Notes: generated by a model not told the origin, from the letters alone. Shown: positions 52,125 to 62,010, counted from the stretch's first letter. The stretch is DNA of 64,000 bases from Flavobacterium cutihirudinis (GCF_003385895.1 NZ_QRDQ01000007.1:930001-994000), one strand, 5' to 3'. Translations and numbers: made by a program.

Positions 52125-53003
52125 TTATACGAGCACATTGAGCGCTCCTGGAATTACTGAAATTTTGCAGAAATTGGTTTTAAGGTTATAGTGTTCCCCG
52201 TCTATCTGTGCATCGGTATAGATTTTCAGGGGCATTTCTATCCTTAGGTTCTGCACCTGATGGTGCTGGGCTTTTGCAAATCTACCGACAGTTCCCTGCA
52301 GGACATGAAATCCTAAAGCGATTTTCTCTGTAAAGGATAATTCCGGAATTAAAATCAGATCCAGTAATCCGTCCGTCAGCATTGCATTAGGTGTAAGACT
52401 CATACCGTATCCCATTTCATTTGAGTTGGAAATAAATATCATGAACGTTTTTAGGTTGATGATTTTATCATCAAATGAAATTACAGCCGGCTGCGTCCTG
52501 TACTCAAAACTGGAAAGAATCGCGGCCTTAATGTAAGAATAGAGTTTTCGGCCCGAAGAATGTTCATATTTCTTTATAATCATTGCATCAATGCCGATTC
52601 CGGTATTGCTGAAAAAGTAATTCTGATTGATCTTTCCTGCGTCAATGAGTATTTTGTTTCCGTTTTTAATAATTTCCAGAGATTTCTTAAGATCCCGAGG
52701 TATGTTCAGGTGCGAGGCCAGGCCATTTCCTGAGCCCACCGGTATGATTCCAAGTTTTATATTGGTTCCCAAAAGGCAGGAGGCTACTTCATTGATCGTA
52801 CCGTCCCCTCCGCAGGCCACAATAATGTCCGGGTGCTTCGATGCTGCTTTTTTGGCAAGTTCAATAGCATGTTTCTTGTTTAAGGTATAGTCTGCCTTTA
52901 TTTTATATTTTTCAGGCTCGAAGAACTGCTTGATGAAAAACTCGGAAAGATGATGTTTTCCTCCGCCTGAAACGGGATTGATTATGAAATGTATATAGAT
53001 CAT
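52125..53003 (-). CDS. Diacylglycerol/lipid kinase family protein
   Basis: I start at MIYIHFIINPVSGGGKH (292 residues); the longer frame overlaps the preceding gene. INPVSGGGK and VACGGDGTINEVASCLLGT are the nucleotide-binding motifs, and LGIIPVGSGNGLASHLNI follows, all as in DgkB/YegS/BmrU. It probably phosphorylates diacylglycerol. It starts 2 bp after the stop of the LtaS-like gene, which generates diacylglycerol as by-product in known systems, so the pair may recycle it. Confidence 0.88.
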   Translation of the reverse strand: MIYIHFIINPVSGGGKHHLSEFFIKQFFEPEKYKIKADYTLNKKHAIELAKKAASKHPDIIVACGGDGTINEVASCLLGTNIKLGIIPVGSGNGLASHLNIPRDLKKSLEIIKNGNKILIDAGKINQNYFFSNTGIGIDAMIIKKYEHSSGRKLYSYIKAAILSSFEYRTQPAVISFDDKIINLKTFMIFISNSNEMGYGMSLTPNAMLTDGLLDLILIPELSFTEKIALGFHVLQGTVGRFAKAQHHQVQNLRIEMPLKIYTDAQIDGEHYNLKTNFCKISVIPGALNVLV

Positions 53004-53005
53004 TA

Positions 53006-54964
53006 TTACTTCAAAAGTTTGTTTGTAAATAGATAATCTGCCGACTGATACCATGCAATGGTCTCCTGTAGAAAAGATTTATCCATAGGAATTTTGACAA
53101 GGCTGTTGTCAGTTTTGTTCCAGTCATAGAAGGCCTGTTTTTTCTGATCGGAAAGAATCATTACTTTTTCTTTTTTCATCAGCGCCAGCTTGCGGTATGT
53201 TCCCAAAAACGCGCGCTGTTCAAAGTCTGAAGCAAGGACGTCCTTTCCAAAGAAATCAGATTCGTAATGCCAGTTGAATAATGAAAACACCGTCGGCCAG
53301 AGGTCGATCTGAGAACATTGTTTCTGAATTTTTTGATTGTGCTTTTCAGGCATATTGACAATAAATGCGGGAATATGATAGTTGGCGACATCTATTTCGT
53401 CTTTACCGGCACTGCTTGCGCAATGATCTGCGATGATTATAAAAACGGTGTTTTTGTACCAAGGCTTGGTACGTGCCTTGTCAAAAAGCTGCTTCAATGC
53501 GTAATCGGTATATTTTACGGCCCCTTCGCGGCTTGTGCCTGAGGGAATGTCGATTTTTCCTGACGGATAGGTAAAAGGCCTGTGATTGGAGGTGGTCATG
53601 ACAAAATTGAAGAAAGGTTTCCCATCCTTATACTGCTTGTCGGCAACGGTGATCATTTTATTGAAAATATCTTCATCGCAGATTCCCCATGCATTTTCAA
53701 ACGTTACTTCCTTATCGGGAATATTGTTACGGACTGTTTTGATCTTATCGCTGAGAACGCTTCCGCGCCCCCTGTCATATATCGTGAATCCATTGCCCCC
53801 GAAATATGAATTCATATTATCAAAATACCCGTCCCCGCCATAAAAAAAGTTGCAGTCATAAGACTTTGATTTAAAAACATTACTGACTGTATACAGGTTC
53901 TGGTTATCTGGTCTTTTTACTATTGACTGTCCCGGTGTTGGGGGAATGCACAGCGTAACAGCTTCCATTCCTCTTACGGTTCTGGTTCCTGTGGCATATA
54001 AATCATTAAAGAAGATGCTTTTCTGAGCCAGACTGTCCAAAAAGGGAGTTATGTTTTCTTTATTTCCAAACTCCTTGAGGAAGCTTCCGCTGAAACTCTC
54101 CATCAGGACAAAGACAACATTTTTACGCTGCAGTGCAGACTGGCTGTCCCTGATGCTTCTGTGAATAGAGTAGCCCGTAGTAGTGAAAGTTGTAGTCGAA
54201 TCTTTTAATTTATTTTTGACTATCCCAAAGGCATTGTCATTGTCAATCGAGGTATAGAAATCAGGGTATTTCATCTGATTATTTCTAAATGCCGCAAAAA
54301 AGGAGTAGATGCCTGATTTGGATATTTCCGAATTATATCTGTTGGAAGACCATTCCGCATGGTTGTTTGAAATAAAAGAAGTAAAAAACAAGGCAGCCGC
54401 CAGGGATATTCCCAGTACTGCCAGCCTAAGCCTTATATCAGAAGTAGATGAGAAAGTCTGCTTGAAGGCACCGCTTCTAAAAAATAAGTACAATACCATC
54501 AGCGAGAAAAAAAGTACCCCTGTAATAAGTGCGGGAAGAGGGTAGGACTGCTGGATATTGGCAACTACCTCATGGGTGTATATGAGATAATCGACAGCAA
54601 TAAAATTAAAACGTGTCTTGAACTCATCCCAGAATGTCAGCTCGGCAAAAAAGGTAAATACCAAGATGAATATATTTAAGGATGTAAAAAAAGTAATTAC
54701 TATTCGATCAGCAATAGAACCGGCCCATTTATCAGGCATAAATGTATAAAAAAGTATTCCAGGCAGTGATATGAAAATAATGGTGCCGGTATCAAAAAAT
54801 AGACCTGTTAAAAGTGTTCTCAGCACATCTGTAATATTCCATGAAACTTGATCATACTGCCAGATAAAAAAAACAATTCTCAAGATTTGTGAAACGATTA
54901 AAAACCAGATCATAAAATGAACCAGCAGTGCGTACCTGCCGGTTCTCAAAGACAATTTACTCAT
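53006..54964 (-). CDS. LTA synthase/phosphoglycerol transferase-family sulfatase-fold protein
   Basis: I start at MSKLSLRTGRYALLVHFMIW (652 residues). Five membrane helices in the first 210 residues are followed by a sulfatase-fold extracytoplasmic domain. VFVLMESFSGSFLKEFG carries the metal Glu, YATGTRTVRGMEAVT the catalytic Thr, and later IADHCAS and the His of TSNHRPF complete the site. Relatives transfer glycerophosphate or phosphoethanolamine head groups from phospholipid. In a Gram-negative host the target is probably a periplasmic glycan or lipid. Confidence 0.85.
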   Translation of the reverse strand: MSKLSLRTGRYALLVHFMIWFLIVSQILRIVFFIWQYDQVSWNITDVLRTLLTGLFFDTGTIIFISLPGILFYTFMPDKWAGSIADRIVITFFTSLNIFILVFTFFAELTFWDEFKTRFNFIAVDYLIYTHEVVANIQQSYPLPALITGVLFFSLMVLYLFFRSGAFKQTFSSTSDIRLRLAVLGISLAAALFFTSFISNNHAEWSSNRYNSEISKSGIYSFFAAFRNNQMKYPDFYTSIDNDNAFGIVKNKLKDSTTTFTTTGYSIHRSIRDSQSALQRKNVVFVLMESFSGSFLKEFGNKENITPFLDSLAQKSIFFNDLYATGTRTVRGMEAVTLCIPPTPGQSIVKRPDNQNLYTVSNVFKSKSYDCNFFYGGDGYFDNMNSYFGGNGFTIYDRGRGSVLSDKIKTVRNNIPDKEVTFENAWGICDEDIFNKMITVADKQYKDGKPFFNFVMTTSNHRPFTYPSGKIDIPSGTSREGAVKYTDYALKQLFDKARTKPWYKNTVFIIIADHCASSAGKDEIDVANYHIPAFIVNMPEKHNQKIQKQCSQIDLWPTVFSLFNWHYESDFFGKDVLASDFEQRAFLGTYRKLALMKKEKVMILSDQKKQAFYDWNKTDNSLVKIPMDKSFLQETIAWYQSADYLFTNKLLK

Positions 54965-55124
54965 AAACTTATTAATAACGCAACAAAGTTTACAACCCAA
55001 TTTTGTAGTAATCCTGAATTTTGGTTTTTATTAAGAAATTCTGTAATTATTTGTAATAAAATTCATCTTTTTTGATGTAGTCCGGATATATGTTTTATCC
55101 TGTCTATGGATATGAAACTGATTT

Positions 55125-56390
55125 TCAGAAATGAATGCTGAATGAATGAAAATTATTGTAAAAGGAATAATTGACTTTCCAGCCGTTAAGTTCAGTAATC
55201 TTTTTTATGATCGAAAGTCCAAGTCCGTTTCCATTCGAAGAGGATCCGCTGTTAAAAAAACGATTAAAAAGTTTGTCGATAGGAAGTGGCTTATCGTCTC
55301 CTGTATTCAATACCTGCAGTTCGTTTTCCATTATCCTTATGATGATGTTGCCTTCACTGCGATTATGTCTTATGGCATTAAGCAGAAGGTTGTTAATTAA
55401 AATTTCAGTAAGGATAAGATTTCCGCTAATCTGCAGCTTTTCAGGAGCCTGAACATTTATTGCTATATTTTTAAGTTCAGCCTGTTCGGTAAAAAAATTA
55501 AGGTGTTTTTCAATATGATTGTTAATCGATATTGTATTTTTTTCCAGATAAATTTCGTGTTCAATTTTGGAGAGAAGCAGTAGGTTTTTGTTCAATCGGT
55601 TTAACTTGACCACATCCCTGCTTAATGATCCCAAAACCTGTGTTTGTTCCTTGTTGAGTTTCATCTGAAACAAAACATCGATTTTGTTCTGAAACAAAGC
55701 AAGTGGTGTCTGGAGTTCATGCGCAGCATTCTCAACAAATTCACGCTGGCTCTTATAAATAGCCGTATTCTTCTCAATGAGTGCCTCCAAGCTTTTATTT
55801 AGGCGGTCAAACTCATCGATGTCAGTTTCCACAAAATGCGGAGGTTTGTTTTTATCGATTTCAAATTCATGAATCTGATCCAGTGTGTTATAGAAGGGCC
55901 TCCAGCGTTTGGATGCCGTCTTCTTTGAAAGCCATACAATGCCAATAAAAAGTATTATAATTATGAAAGTAAACATGCCGGCAATACTGTACACAAGACG
56001 TTCCATTTCCAGAAGATGTATTTTTTCTGTGTATGTGTATTTCCTGCCTGCAATTTCTACAGGCGCGTAAATAATTCGGAACGGTTCTTTTTCTTCTGCA
56101 ATCGGGTCCTCGATTGTTGTCCCTACAATAGAGTCCTTAGTAAGTCCCATGTCCGGCAGAATGGTAAAGTGCAGATTGAATCTGTTCCAGGTTTTGATAT
56201 CGTCGGATGTGAAGTTCTTACTGCTCTGGTTAACAAAGGCATTTTTGTGCTGCTGGAGCACTTCTTCTGTTTCATAAATATACAGCCACTGGCTTACATA
56301 ATAGAAAATGGGCGCACATATGAAAAGGATAACGGCTGCCAAGGCAAGGAAATCGCGTGTTGTTTTATGCAGTAATTTATTTTTGTTCAT
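55125..56390 (-). CDS. Two-component sensor histidine kinase
   Basis: 422 residues from MNKNKLL, overlapping the regulator stop by ATGA. Two membrane helices (about 15-35 and 130-155) enclose a periplasmic sensor. A HAMP-like stretch precedes HisKA with H-box FVENAAHELQTPLALFQNK. The ATPase domain has N-box LLNAIRHNRSEGNI, then GDDKPLP and GNGLGLSI. The signal is unknown; the metal-rich surroundings make a metal or envelope cue possible. Confidence 0.92.
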   Translation of the reverse strand: MNKNKLLHKTTRDFLALAAVILFICAPIFYYVSQWLYIYETEEVLQQHKNAFVNQSSKNFTSDDIKTWNRFNLHFTILPDMGLTKDSIVGTTIEDPIAEEKEPFRIIYAPVEIAGRKYTYTEKIHLLEMERLVYSIAGMFTFIIIILFIGIVWLSKKTASKRWRPFYNTLDQIHEFEIDKNKPPHFVETDIDEFDRLNKSLEALIEKNTAIYKSQREFVENAAHELQTPLALFQNKIDVLFQMKLNKEQTQVLGSLSRDVVKLNRLNKNLLLLSKIEHEIYLEKNTISINNHIEKHLNFFTEQAELKNIAINVQAPEKLQISGNLILTEILINNLLLNAIRHNRSEGNIIIRIMENELQVLNTGDDKPLPIDKLFNRFFNSGSSSNGNGLGLSIIKKITELNGWKVNYSFYNNFHSFSIHF

Positions 56391-57061
56391 TTTTCCCATT
56401 TATATCCTTCACCGTAGATTGTTTTAATGTAGTCTCCAGATCCGGCTTTAGCCAATTTCTTTTTTAGATTCTTGATATGCGCGTATATAAAATCGTGGCT
56501 GTCCAGCATATCGGCCATATCTCCTGAAAGATGTTCTGCGATCGCCGCCTTGGAGAGTACTTTATCGGTATTACCTATTAGAAACAAAAGCAAGTTGAGT
56601 TCTTTTCTGGTGAGATCGAGTTTTTTACCTTTTACCACTACAGTTTTGGTAAAAACCTCAATTACAATCTCATTGAAAACAATAGAGTTGCTTCCTTTAA
56701 AATTTCTTCGTCTTACAAGTGCCTGCATTCGGACAAGCAGTTCAGCTAGATGGAAAGGTTTGGTAAGGTAATCGTCAGCACCAAGGCTGAAGCCTTCGAT
56801 ACGTGTTTCCAGATTTTCTTTCGCTGAGATTATAATAACACCATCAGTTTTATCTTTTTTTCGAAGTTCTTTTAGAATATCAAAACCATTGCCGTCAGGA
56901 AGTGTCAAGTCCAGAAGAATACAATCATAATCATAATTGTCAATTTTGTAAGCGGCCTCGATGTAATTATGTACAGTTTCACACTGGACTCCATTTTCCT
57001 TGAAATAACTTTTTATGCTTTCAGCAATCTGTTGCTCATCCTCGATAATTAAAATTTTCAT
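56387..57061 (-). CDS. OmpR-family response regulator
   Basis: A 224-residue protein. The receiver domain has DE at 7-8, phospho-Asp in CILLDLTLPDG (about 51), Thr/Ser switch IISAKE and Lys in LTKPFH. The C-terminal Trans_reg_C winged helix ends in YIKTIYGEGYKWEK. It is the first gene of the pair and the 4-bp overlap couples the kinase. Its targets may include the neighbouring LtaS-like/DAG kinase unit (inference). Confidence 0.93.
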   Translation of the reverse strand: MKILIIEDEQQIAESIKSYFKENGVQCETVHNYIEAAYKIDNYDYDCILLDLTLPDGNGFDILKELRKKDKTDGVIIISAKENLETRIEGFSLGADDYLTKPFHLAELLVRMQALVRRRNFKGSNSIVFNEIVIEVFTKTVVVKGKKLDLTRKELNLLLFLIGNTDKVLSKAAIAEHLSGDMADMLDSHDFIYAHIKNLKKKLAKAGSGDYIKTIYGEGYKWEK

Positions 57062-57453
57062 GCTGGAAATTAAATTAACTTAATGACTTATGCGTCTATA
57101 AATTTAAGAAATTAAGCCCAGAGATTCTGTGTAAAAACTAAATTTAAAAAATTGGCACGTCATTTTTTATTAACTTGTAAAATTACAATTCGATTTTGAA
57201 TTAATTCTGAATTTTCAAAATGTATTATTTCTGTGGACTATAGTATCGAATCAGTTTATATAAATTATGCTTTACCACTGGAAAATTTAAAATTGTTAAG
57301 TCCCCAGAATGATAGAATTGAAGAAAAATAAAAGATTAACCTATACTAAAGTCATGCGAAGGATTGTTTTTTGAGTTGTCTCTGTTTTGATCAAAAGGAA
57401 ATTGGCTTTTAGAAAGATTTAGTTAAAAAGATTACTGTTTAACCAGATTCACT
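57062..57453. other. 392-bp intergenic region without recognisable features
   Basis: AT-rich sequence between the response regulator start and the end of the mer-like operon. It must contain the promoter of the two-component genes. I see no ORF, hairpin with U-run or clear repeat. Confidence 0.5.
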
Positions 57454-57660
57454 TTAGCAGCATTTTTTGTTCTGTTGGATTGGTGGACACGGCACACTTC
57501 CAAAACTACAATAAACACAGCAGTCTCCTTGATTTGGCTTAAGAGTTTGTTTGCAGTTTTCACATTCGTAGAAAAATTGGCATGCATCTGTCGGCATTGT
57601 TTCTTCTTTGCTGTGGGAGCAAAGAGGGCAGGTTATTATAGATTGTAGAACGATTTTCAT
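57454..57660 (-). CDS. GDCCVxC-domain protein of the mer-like operon
   Basis: A 68-residue protein rich in cysteine: TCPLCSHSKEE, FYECENCKQTL, then the signature GDCCVYCSFGSVPCPPIQ and a terminal KKCC. This small zinc-ribbon-like family is known next to mercury and other metal transport genes. It begins 1 bp after the MerTP-like gene. It probably binds soft metal in the cytoplasm. Confidence 0.85.
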   Translation of the reverse strand: MKIVLQSIITCPLCSHSKEETMPTDACQFFYECENCKQTLKPNQGDCCVYCSFGSVPCPPIQQNKKCC

Positions 57661-57661
57661 T

Positions 57662-58255
57662 TTATTTTTTGTTAGTTACTGTATAGCCTGTTGAATTAAT
57701 TGCTTTTTCAATTTCGGCAATTGTGATTTTGGAATTATCAAATTCTACAACAGCATTACCATTGGTATAATTTGCATCTGAATTTATTATTCCTTCTAAT
57801 TTGTTTACTTCATGATTCACATGTTTTTCACAGCTGGCACAAGTCATTCCGCTGATTCTAAACTCAGCTTTTTGAGTGCTGGTTTCTTTCGCGACCAAGA
57901 TTTTCTTTTCTGTATTTGGATAAAAAATGTTTGAGTAGTATGGAAACGAAAGCATAAGGAATGTAAATACTGTAATAATTCCTAGAAACATTTTTGAATT
58001 AACGAATTTCGGCTTTTCTTCTAAATCGCAGTTACAGTCTATCGGCTTTTTAGTTTTCAGCTTTTGATACCAAGCAAAACCAATAATTAAAACCGTCAGG
58101 CCGATGAAATAAGGCCTCATTGGTTCAAGCCATGAAAAAGCAGAAGCAATCCCGCTTGTTCCGGCAACTAATGCTAATATGGGCGTAATGCAGCACAATG
58201 AAGCAGCTACTGCTGTGAAAAATCCAGCTCCGATCATTTTATTCTCTGTTTTCAT
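57662..58255 (-). CDS. merTP: MerTP-like mercuric transport protein with HMA domain
   Basis: A 197-residue protein. The N-terminal membrane part has Cys pairs in AASLCCITPILALVAGTSG and in CNCD; three membrane helices follow. The C-terminal HMA domain (about 128-197) carries GMTCASCEKHVNHEVNKLEG. This is the fused MerT-MerP type of Bacteroidota. It overlaps the ArsR-type regulator by ATGA. No mercuric reductase lies nearby. A decayed copy of the same gene lies at 16500-16700. Confidence 0.85.
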   Translation of the reverse strand: MKTENKMIGAGFFTAVAASLCCITPILALVAGTSGIASAFSWLEPMRPYFIGLTVLIIGFAWYQKLKTKKPIDCNCDLEEKPKFVNSKMFLGIITVFTFLMLSFPYYSNIFYPNTEKKILVAKETSTQKAEFRISGMTCASCEKHVNHEVNKLEGIINSDANYTNGNAVVEFDNSKITIAEIEKAINSTGYTVTNKK

Positions 58256-58608
58256 ATTTTCTCTAAAATTTCGAAGAAAGGTCTTAGCATTTTTTCATAC
58301 TCCTTTGTTAATGAATAGAAAATGGTCTGCGCTTCCCGTTTAGTTTCAATAAGTTTTCTGTCTTTTAGTTTCCGTAAGTGCTGTGAAATTGCAGAAATAC
58401 TCATGTCAAGAATATCACTTATGTCACAAACACAGAGCTGTTTTTCTTCATAAAGCAAAAAAAGAATTCTTAATCTCACATTGTTGCCAGCCAATTCAAG
58501 CCCACTTGATAAATAGTCAAATGAGGCATTGAGTTCTGATACTCTGTCTTTACAGCGGATTATTTGTTTTATATCTGCCTGTTGCCGTATACAAGTTATA
58601 TCTTCCAT
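58252..58608 (-). CDS. ArsR/SmtB-family metal-responsive repressor (mer-like operon)
   Basis: A 118-residue protein. The winged HTH (DISDILDMSISAISQHLRKL) has the metal site QLCVCDI (CxC) at the start of the recognition region, as in ArsR/CadC. A further Cys pair (CIRQ...IRCKD) near the N-terminus may complete the site, as in CadC. It is the first gene of the operon with merTP and the GDCCVxC gene, so it is likely autoregulated and released by soft metals. Confidence 0.9.
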   Translation of the reverse strand: MEDITCIRQQADIKQIIRCKDRVSELNASFDYLSSGLELAGNNVRLRILFLLYEEKQLCVCDISDILDMSISAISQHLRKLKDRKLIETKREAQTIFYSLTKEYEKMLRPFFEILEKI

Positions 58609-58691
58609 AATGCAAATTTATACTTTTTGCTTATTTAAGCAAATGCTAAAATACAAAACATTTGAATTAAATTTATGAATATTCCTGCGCA

Positions 58692-58720
58692 TAAAAAAAG
58701 GCAACTTTTTGAGTTGTCTT
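58692..58720 (-). terminator. Terminator of the ars operon
   Basis: GGCAACT/AGTTGTC with a short loop, followed on the minus strand by TTTTTTT. It lies about 100 bp after the acr3 stop. Confidence 0.75.
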
Positions 58721-58818
58721 TTAAGCATTAGGGTGAAAAAAAACTTTTTGCAATCCTTCAGAGCACAAGTTCCAGAATCGTCATGACAGCAATGCGTTGA
58801 ACATTTCTCATATTTCTA

Positions 58819-59904
58819 CTAAGCAGCTTTTGCAGATACCTGCTTTGTAAAATGCTTCTTTCTGAACCAGAATGCAAGATTTACCAGTGCAATAAGAGCA
58901 GGCACTTCTACCAGAGGACCTATAACACCTGCGAAAGCCTGGCCGCTGTTTATTCCAAACACTCCGATTGCCACAGCAATGGCAAGTTCAAAATTATTCC
59001 CAGTTGCTGTAAATGCTATAGATGTTGCTTTTGAATAGTCTGCCCCAAAATATTTACCAGTGAAAAAGCTGATGACAAACATCAAAGTAAAATAAATCAC
59101 AAGCGGTATTGCAATACGCACAACATCCATAGGGATCTGAACAATAAGTTCCCCTTTCAGGCTGAACATTACAATGATCGTAAAGAGAAGTGAAATAAGA
59201 GTAATCGGCGAGATAAAAGGCACATACTTAGTTTCGAACCATTCAGAACCTTTTAAAGCTATCAAAGTGTAACGGCTTATGATTCCCAATGCAAAAGGAA
59301 TACCTAGATAGATACCGACACTCTCAGCAATCTGTGCTATGCTGATGTTCACCTCAAAACCATCATATCCAAAATAGGGAGGGAGAATGGTTATAAAAAT
59401 ATAAGCGTACACACTGTAAAGCAGCACCTGAAAAATACTGTTAAGGGCAATAAGTCCTGCTGCATATTCACGGTTTCCGTCTGCCAGATCGTTCCATACC
59501 ACAACCATTGCGATACAGCGTGCCAGACCGATCAGGATCACCCCGATCATGTATTCAGGATATCCGCTTAAAAACAGGAGCGCCAATAAAAACATCAAAA
59601 CAGGGCCTACAATCCAGTTCAGAAATAAAGAGGCACCTAAGACTTTTGTGTTTTTGAAAACCTGTCCCATCTGCTCGTATTTTACTTTTGCCAGAGGCGG
59701 GTACATCATCAGGATAAGTCCTATTGCCAATGGAATGTTTGTTGTTCCGCTGGAGAAAGAATTGATGAAATCTCCGCTGGAAGGAATAAAGTATCCTATT
59801 GCCACACCTATAGCCATAGAAAGGAAAATCCAAAGGGTCAAGAAGCGGTCAAGGAAGCCTAGTTTTTTGCGTCCGACGGCTGGTGCACAGTTATTTGCTG
59901 ACAT
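58819..59904 (-). CDS. acr3: Acr3-type arsenite efflux transporter
   Basis: A 361-residue protein of ten membrane helices. The Acr3 signature is present: [20 protein letters not shown] with the essential helix-4 Cys, and [20 protein letters not shown] in helix 9. It expels As(OH)3 using proton motive force and belongs to the BASS superfamily. It lies 1 bp after the arsenate reductase gene, the last gene of the ars operon. Confidence 0.95.
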   Translation of the reverse strand: MSANNCAPAVGRKKLGFLDRFLTLWIFLSMAIGVAIGYFIPSSGDFINSFSSGTTNIPLAIGLILMMYPPLAKVKYEQMGQVFKNTKVLGASLFLNWIVGPVLMFLLALLFLSGYPEYMIGVILIGLARCIAMVVVWNDLADGNREYAAGLIALNSIFQVLLYSVYAYIFITILPPYFGYDGFEVNISIAQIAESVGIYLGIPFALGIISRYTLIALKGSEWFETKYVPFISPITLISLLFTIIVMFSLKGELIVQIPMDVVRIAIPLVIYFTLMFVISFFTGKYFGADYSKATSIAFTATGNNFELAIAVAIGVFGINSGQAFAGVIGPLVEVPALIALVNLAFWFRKKHFTKQVSAKAA

Positions 59905-59905
59905 T

Positions 59906-60520
59906 TTATTTTTTTATTTGTGAGAATACGTAAAACATTTCAGTTCCTATCTGCAGGCTTCGCTCCAGATAAGTTTCCTTCTGCTGGGGCGTTCCGTCGG
60001 AAATTTTTGGATCTACAAAAGTAATTGGGATCCTTTTCTCTGCGCCAGCTATAAACGGGCATCCGCCGTCAGCCTGCGAGCAGGTCATTATTGCGGCGAA
60101 TCCGCTTTCAGGATTGAAATCATCATCATAGGTTTTAGAAAAACCTATAACGGGAAGTTCATCAGCTGAATATTTTATTGAATAAACAGGGTTTGATCCC
60201 TTTGAAAGCGTTTTGATATTGAATCCTGAATCCTTCAAAGTCTCCGCTGCCATCGGGAAAAGGGCAGTAGCCTCGGTTCCTCCTGAATAGCATGAAACGT
60301 TTCTGATGCCGTAATAGGCAGCGGCAGTCTGCGCCCAAACCTGCGATAAGTGGCTTCTTCTGGAATTGTGCGTGCAGATTAGGTTCAGTCTGGTTTCCAG
60401 CTTACTGTCCACTTTGGTCTGAATGAAGTCGATTAATGGCTGCAGGACTGCTTTGCGCTCTTCTGAAATCTGCTTAAAATCAAATGATTTAACTGTATTC
60501 TCAATTTGTGGATATAACAT
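59906..60520 (-). CDS. arsC: Arsenate reductase, low-molecular-weight phosphatase-like
   Basis: A 204-residue protein. The P-loop [14 protein letters not shown] (Cys 49, Arg at +6) is the CX5R site of LMW phosphatase-like Ars[20 protein letters not shown] and the [11 protein letters not shown] segment supply further cysteines. It is longer than Bacillus ArsC (139 residues), with an N-terminal helical extension of about 40 residues, as usual in Bacteroidota. It reduces arsenate to arsenite for export by Acr3. Confidence 0.9.
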   Translation of the reverse strand: MLYPQIENTVKSFDFKQISEERKAVLQPLIDFIQTKVDSKLETRLNLICTHNSRRSHLSQVWAQTAAAYYGIRNVSCYSGGTEATALFPMAAETLKDSGFNIKTLSKGSNPVYSIKYSADELPVIGFSKTYDDDFNPESGFAAIMTCSQADGGCPFIAGAEKRIPITFVDPKISDGTPQQKETYLERSLQIGTEMFYVFSQIKK

Positions 60521-60550
60521 AGTTTTTGGCTAATAGTTTATGGTTAATGA

Positions 60551-61024
60551 TTAGCAGCATCCTCCGCCTGGAGTGCATGAAGAACCGCTATCAGAATTTA
60601 ACTGAGATAATTTTACTTTAGGCTTGTCTGAAGGAATACCGCACTGCTCCTGAGCAAGGCAGGCTGTCTGCTTGTTAAGCAGAGTGAAATTTTTACCGTT
60701 AAAATCCAAATCGTATTTGCCGATAGTGGTGTTCTGGTATTCCACTTCAATTTCATTGTCTTCAATTCCCAATACTTTTTCTGAAAGCTCAATGATGTGG
60801 ATCAGCTTCTGAGGCTTAAGCCTGTGCTCGTAGTCGTTGGCATCCCAAAGCTGGAAGTTTACAACAGTCTCTTTTCTTACTGTTCCTCCGCAGTCGATGA
60901 AGTTTTTGGTAACAAGACCCACTTCTGTTACGTGGAAATATTCCGGTACAAATGTTCCGTCCGGCAGTTCAAAATTTACAGCTTCTACTGTTTTAAGCAC
61001 TTCTTTAATTTCTGAAAGTTTCAT
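60551..61024 (-). CDS. DUF6428 protein of the ars operon
   Basis: A 157-residue protein. FELPDGTFVPEYFHVTEVGL, KNFIDCGGTVRKETVVNFQL and a Cys-ended tail (SSCTPGGGCC) match the small family repeatedly found in Bacteroidota ars operons. The C-terminal CxxxxxCC is a plausible As(III) ligand set. Its role is unknown; position between arsN-like and arsC genes suggests an arsenic carrier or accessory protein. Confidence 0.75.
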   Translation of the reverse strand: MKLSEIKEVLKTVEAVNFELPDGTFVPEYFHVTEVGLVTKNFIDCGGTVRKETVVNFQLWDANDYEHRLKPQKLIHIIELSEKVLGIEDNEIEVEYQNTTIGKYDLDFNGKNFTLLNKQTACLAQEQCGIPSDKPKVKLSQLNSDSGSSCTPGGGCC

Positions 61025-61056
61025 AATTTCTTATATTTAGTTATACTATATTTTTA

Positions 61057-61542
61057 TTAAATAATAAGGGAGCTTCTTCTTTCAAGAAGCGCAGTATCTC
61101 TCCAGGTACCATTTTGTTTTCCGATTTTCTCCCTTGTTCCAAGTATCCTGAAACCTGCTTTTTCATGAATGCGGAGACTTGCCGTGTTCTCAGGAAAGAT
61201 CCCTGCCTGAAGCGTCCAGATTCCTTCTGCTTCGCTTTGTCTGACAAGTTCATTTAAAAGGGTTAGCCCGATTCCTTTTCCTGAATGTGCGGGATCCACA
61301 TATACGCTTACTTCTGCTACCCCTGCATAAACGCAGCGGGAAGAAACAGGGGTAAGGGCAGCCCAGCCAATCACCTTGCCATCTTCCTGCATTGTAATTC
61401 TGCAGGATGCCAGATGTGAATTGTCCCAGTCTTCCCATGAAGGGGCGCTGGTCTGGAAAGTGGCATTGCCGGTATCTATCCCTTTTTGGTAAATTATTTT
61501 TACCTGATCCCAATCTTTGGCCGAAAGTTTTCTGATTTCCAT
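61057..61542 (-). CDS. GNAT acetyltransferase, ArsN1/phosphinothricin acetyltransferase-like
   Basis: A 161-residue protein with a full GNAT domain: EVSVYVDPAHSGKGIGLTLL is motif A (acetyl-CoA loop) and FPENTASLRIHEKAGFRILG is motif B, both as in Pat/Bar enzymes. In ars operons such enzymes (ArsN1) acetylate the arsenical antibiotic arsinothricin. That substrate is inferred from context and motif similarity only. It lies 11 bp after the ArsR gene. Confidence 0.8.
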   Translation of the reverse strand: MEIRKLSAKDWDQVKIIYQKGIDTGNATFQTSAPSWEDWDNSHLASCRITMQEDGKVIGWAALTPVSSRCVYAGVAEVSVYVDPAHSGKGIGLTLLNELVRQSEAEGIWTLQAGIFPENTASLRIHEKAGFRILGTREKIGKQNGTWRDTALLERRSSLII

Positions 61543-61553
61543 ATCCTTTTAAA

Positions 61554-61886
61554 TTAACAGCATTCGCTTTTCTTTTTGGCAAGATGATCTGATATGTGCT
61601 GAAAGAAACCTTTTATTTTTTCAAGTCCAGGTTCATTGATGCAGTAGCAGATAGAATTTCCTTCGATGCTCCCTTTAATCAAGCCTGCATTTTTCAATTC
61701 TTTCAAATGCTGTGAAACCGTCGGCTGTGAAAGGGGAAGTTCATTTACAATATCCCCGCAGATGCAGGCATCTACTTTTAATAAATATTCCATAATTGCA
61801 ATACGCGCAGGATGGCCTAGTGCTTTGGCTAAAACAGCCAGCTCGTTCTGGCTTTCTGTAAAGTGATCTGTTTTTGTTGCTCCCAT
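61554..61886 (-). CDS. arsR: ArsR-family arsenic repressor
   Basis: I start at MGATKTDHFTESQNELAVLA (110 residues). The HTH segment is LPLSQPTVSQHLKELKNAGL; cysteines in VDACICGDIV and the terminal KSECC can form the As(III) site, different from the CVCD type of the mer-like repressor. It is the first gene of the ars operon (arsR, arsN-like, DUF6428, arsC, acr3). Confidence 0.92.
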   Translation of the reverse strand: MGATKTDHFTESQNELAVLAKALGHPARIAIMEYLLKVDACICGDIVNELPLSQPTVSQHLKELKNAGLIKGSIEGNSICYCINEPGLEKIKGFFQHISDHLAKKKSECC

Positions 61887-62010
61887 CGTTTTATATTTAT
61901 ATTGCAATATTACGATATAAAATTTAATTATCATGCAGTTGAATAAGAAAATTTTCTAAAAGTGCGTTTGTGTGTTTTGCAACATATTGTATATCATATA
62001 TATATGAAAT

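Noticed and set aside
53318..53843. Plus-strand open frames across the LtaS-like gene
   Set aside because: Shadows of the catalytic domain on the other strand, with no recognisable domain.
57454..58608. A complete mercury-resistance operon
   Set aside because: There is no merA reductase and no merR. Only transport, a small Cys-rich protein and an ArsR-type repressor are present, so I call it mer-like.
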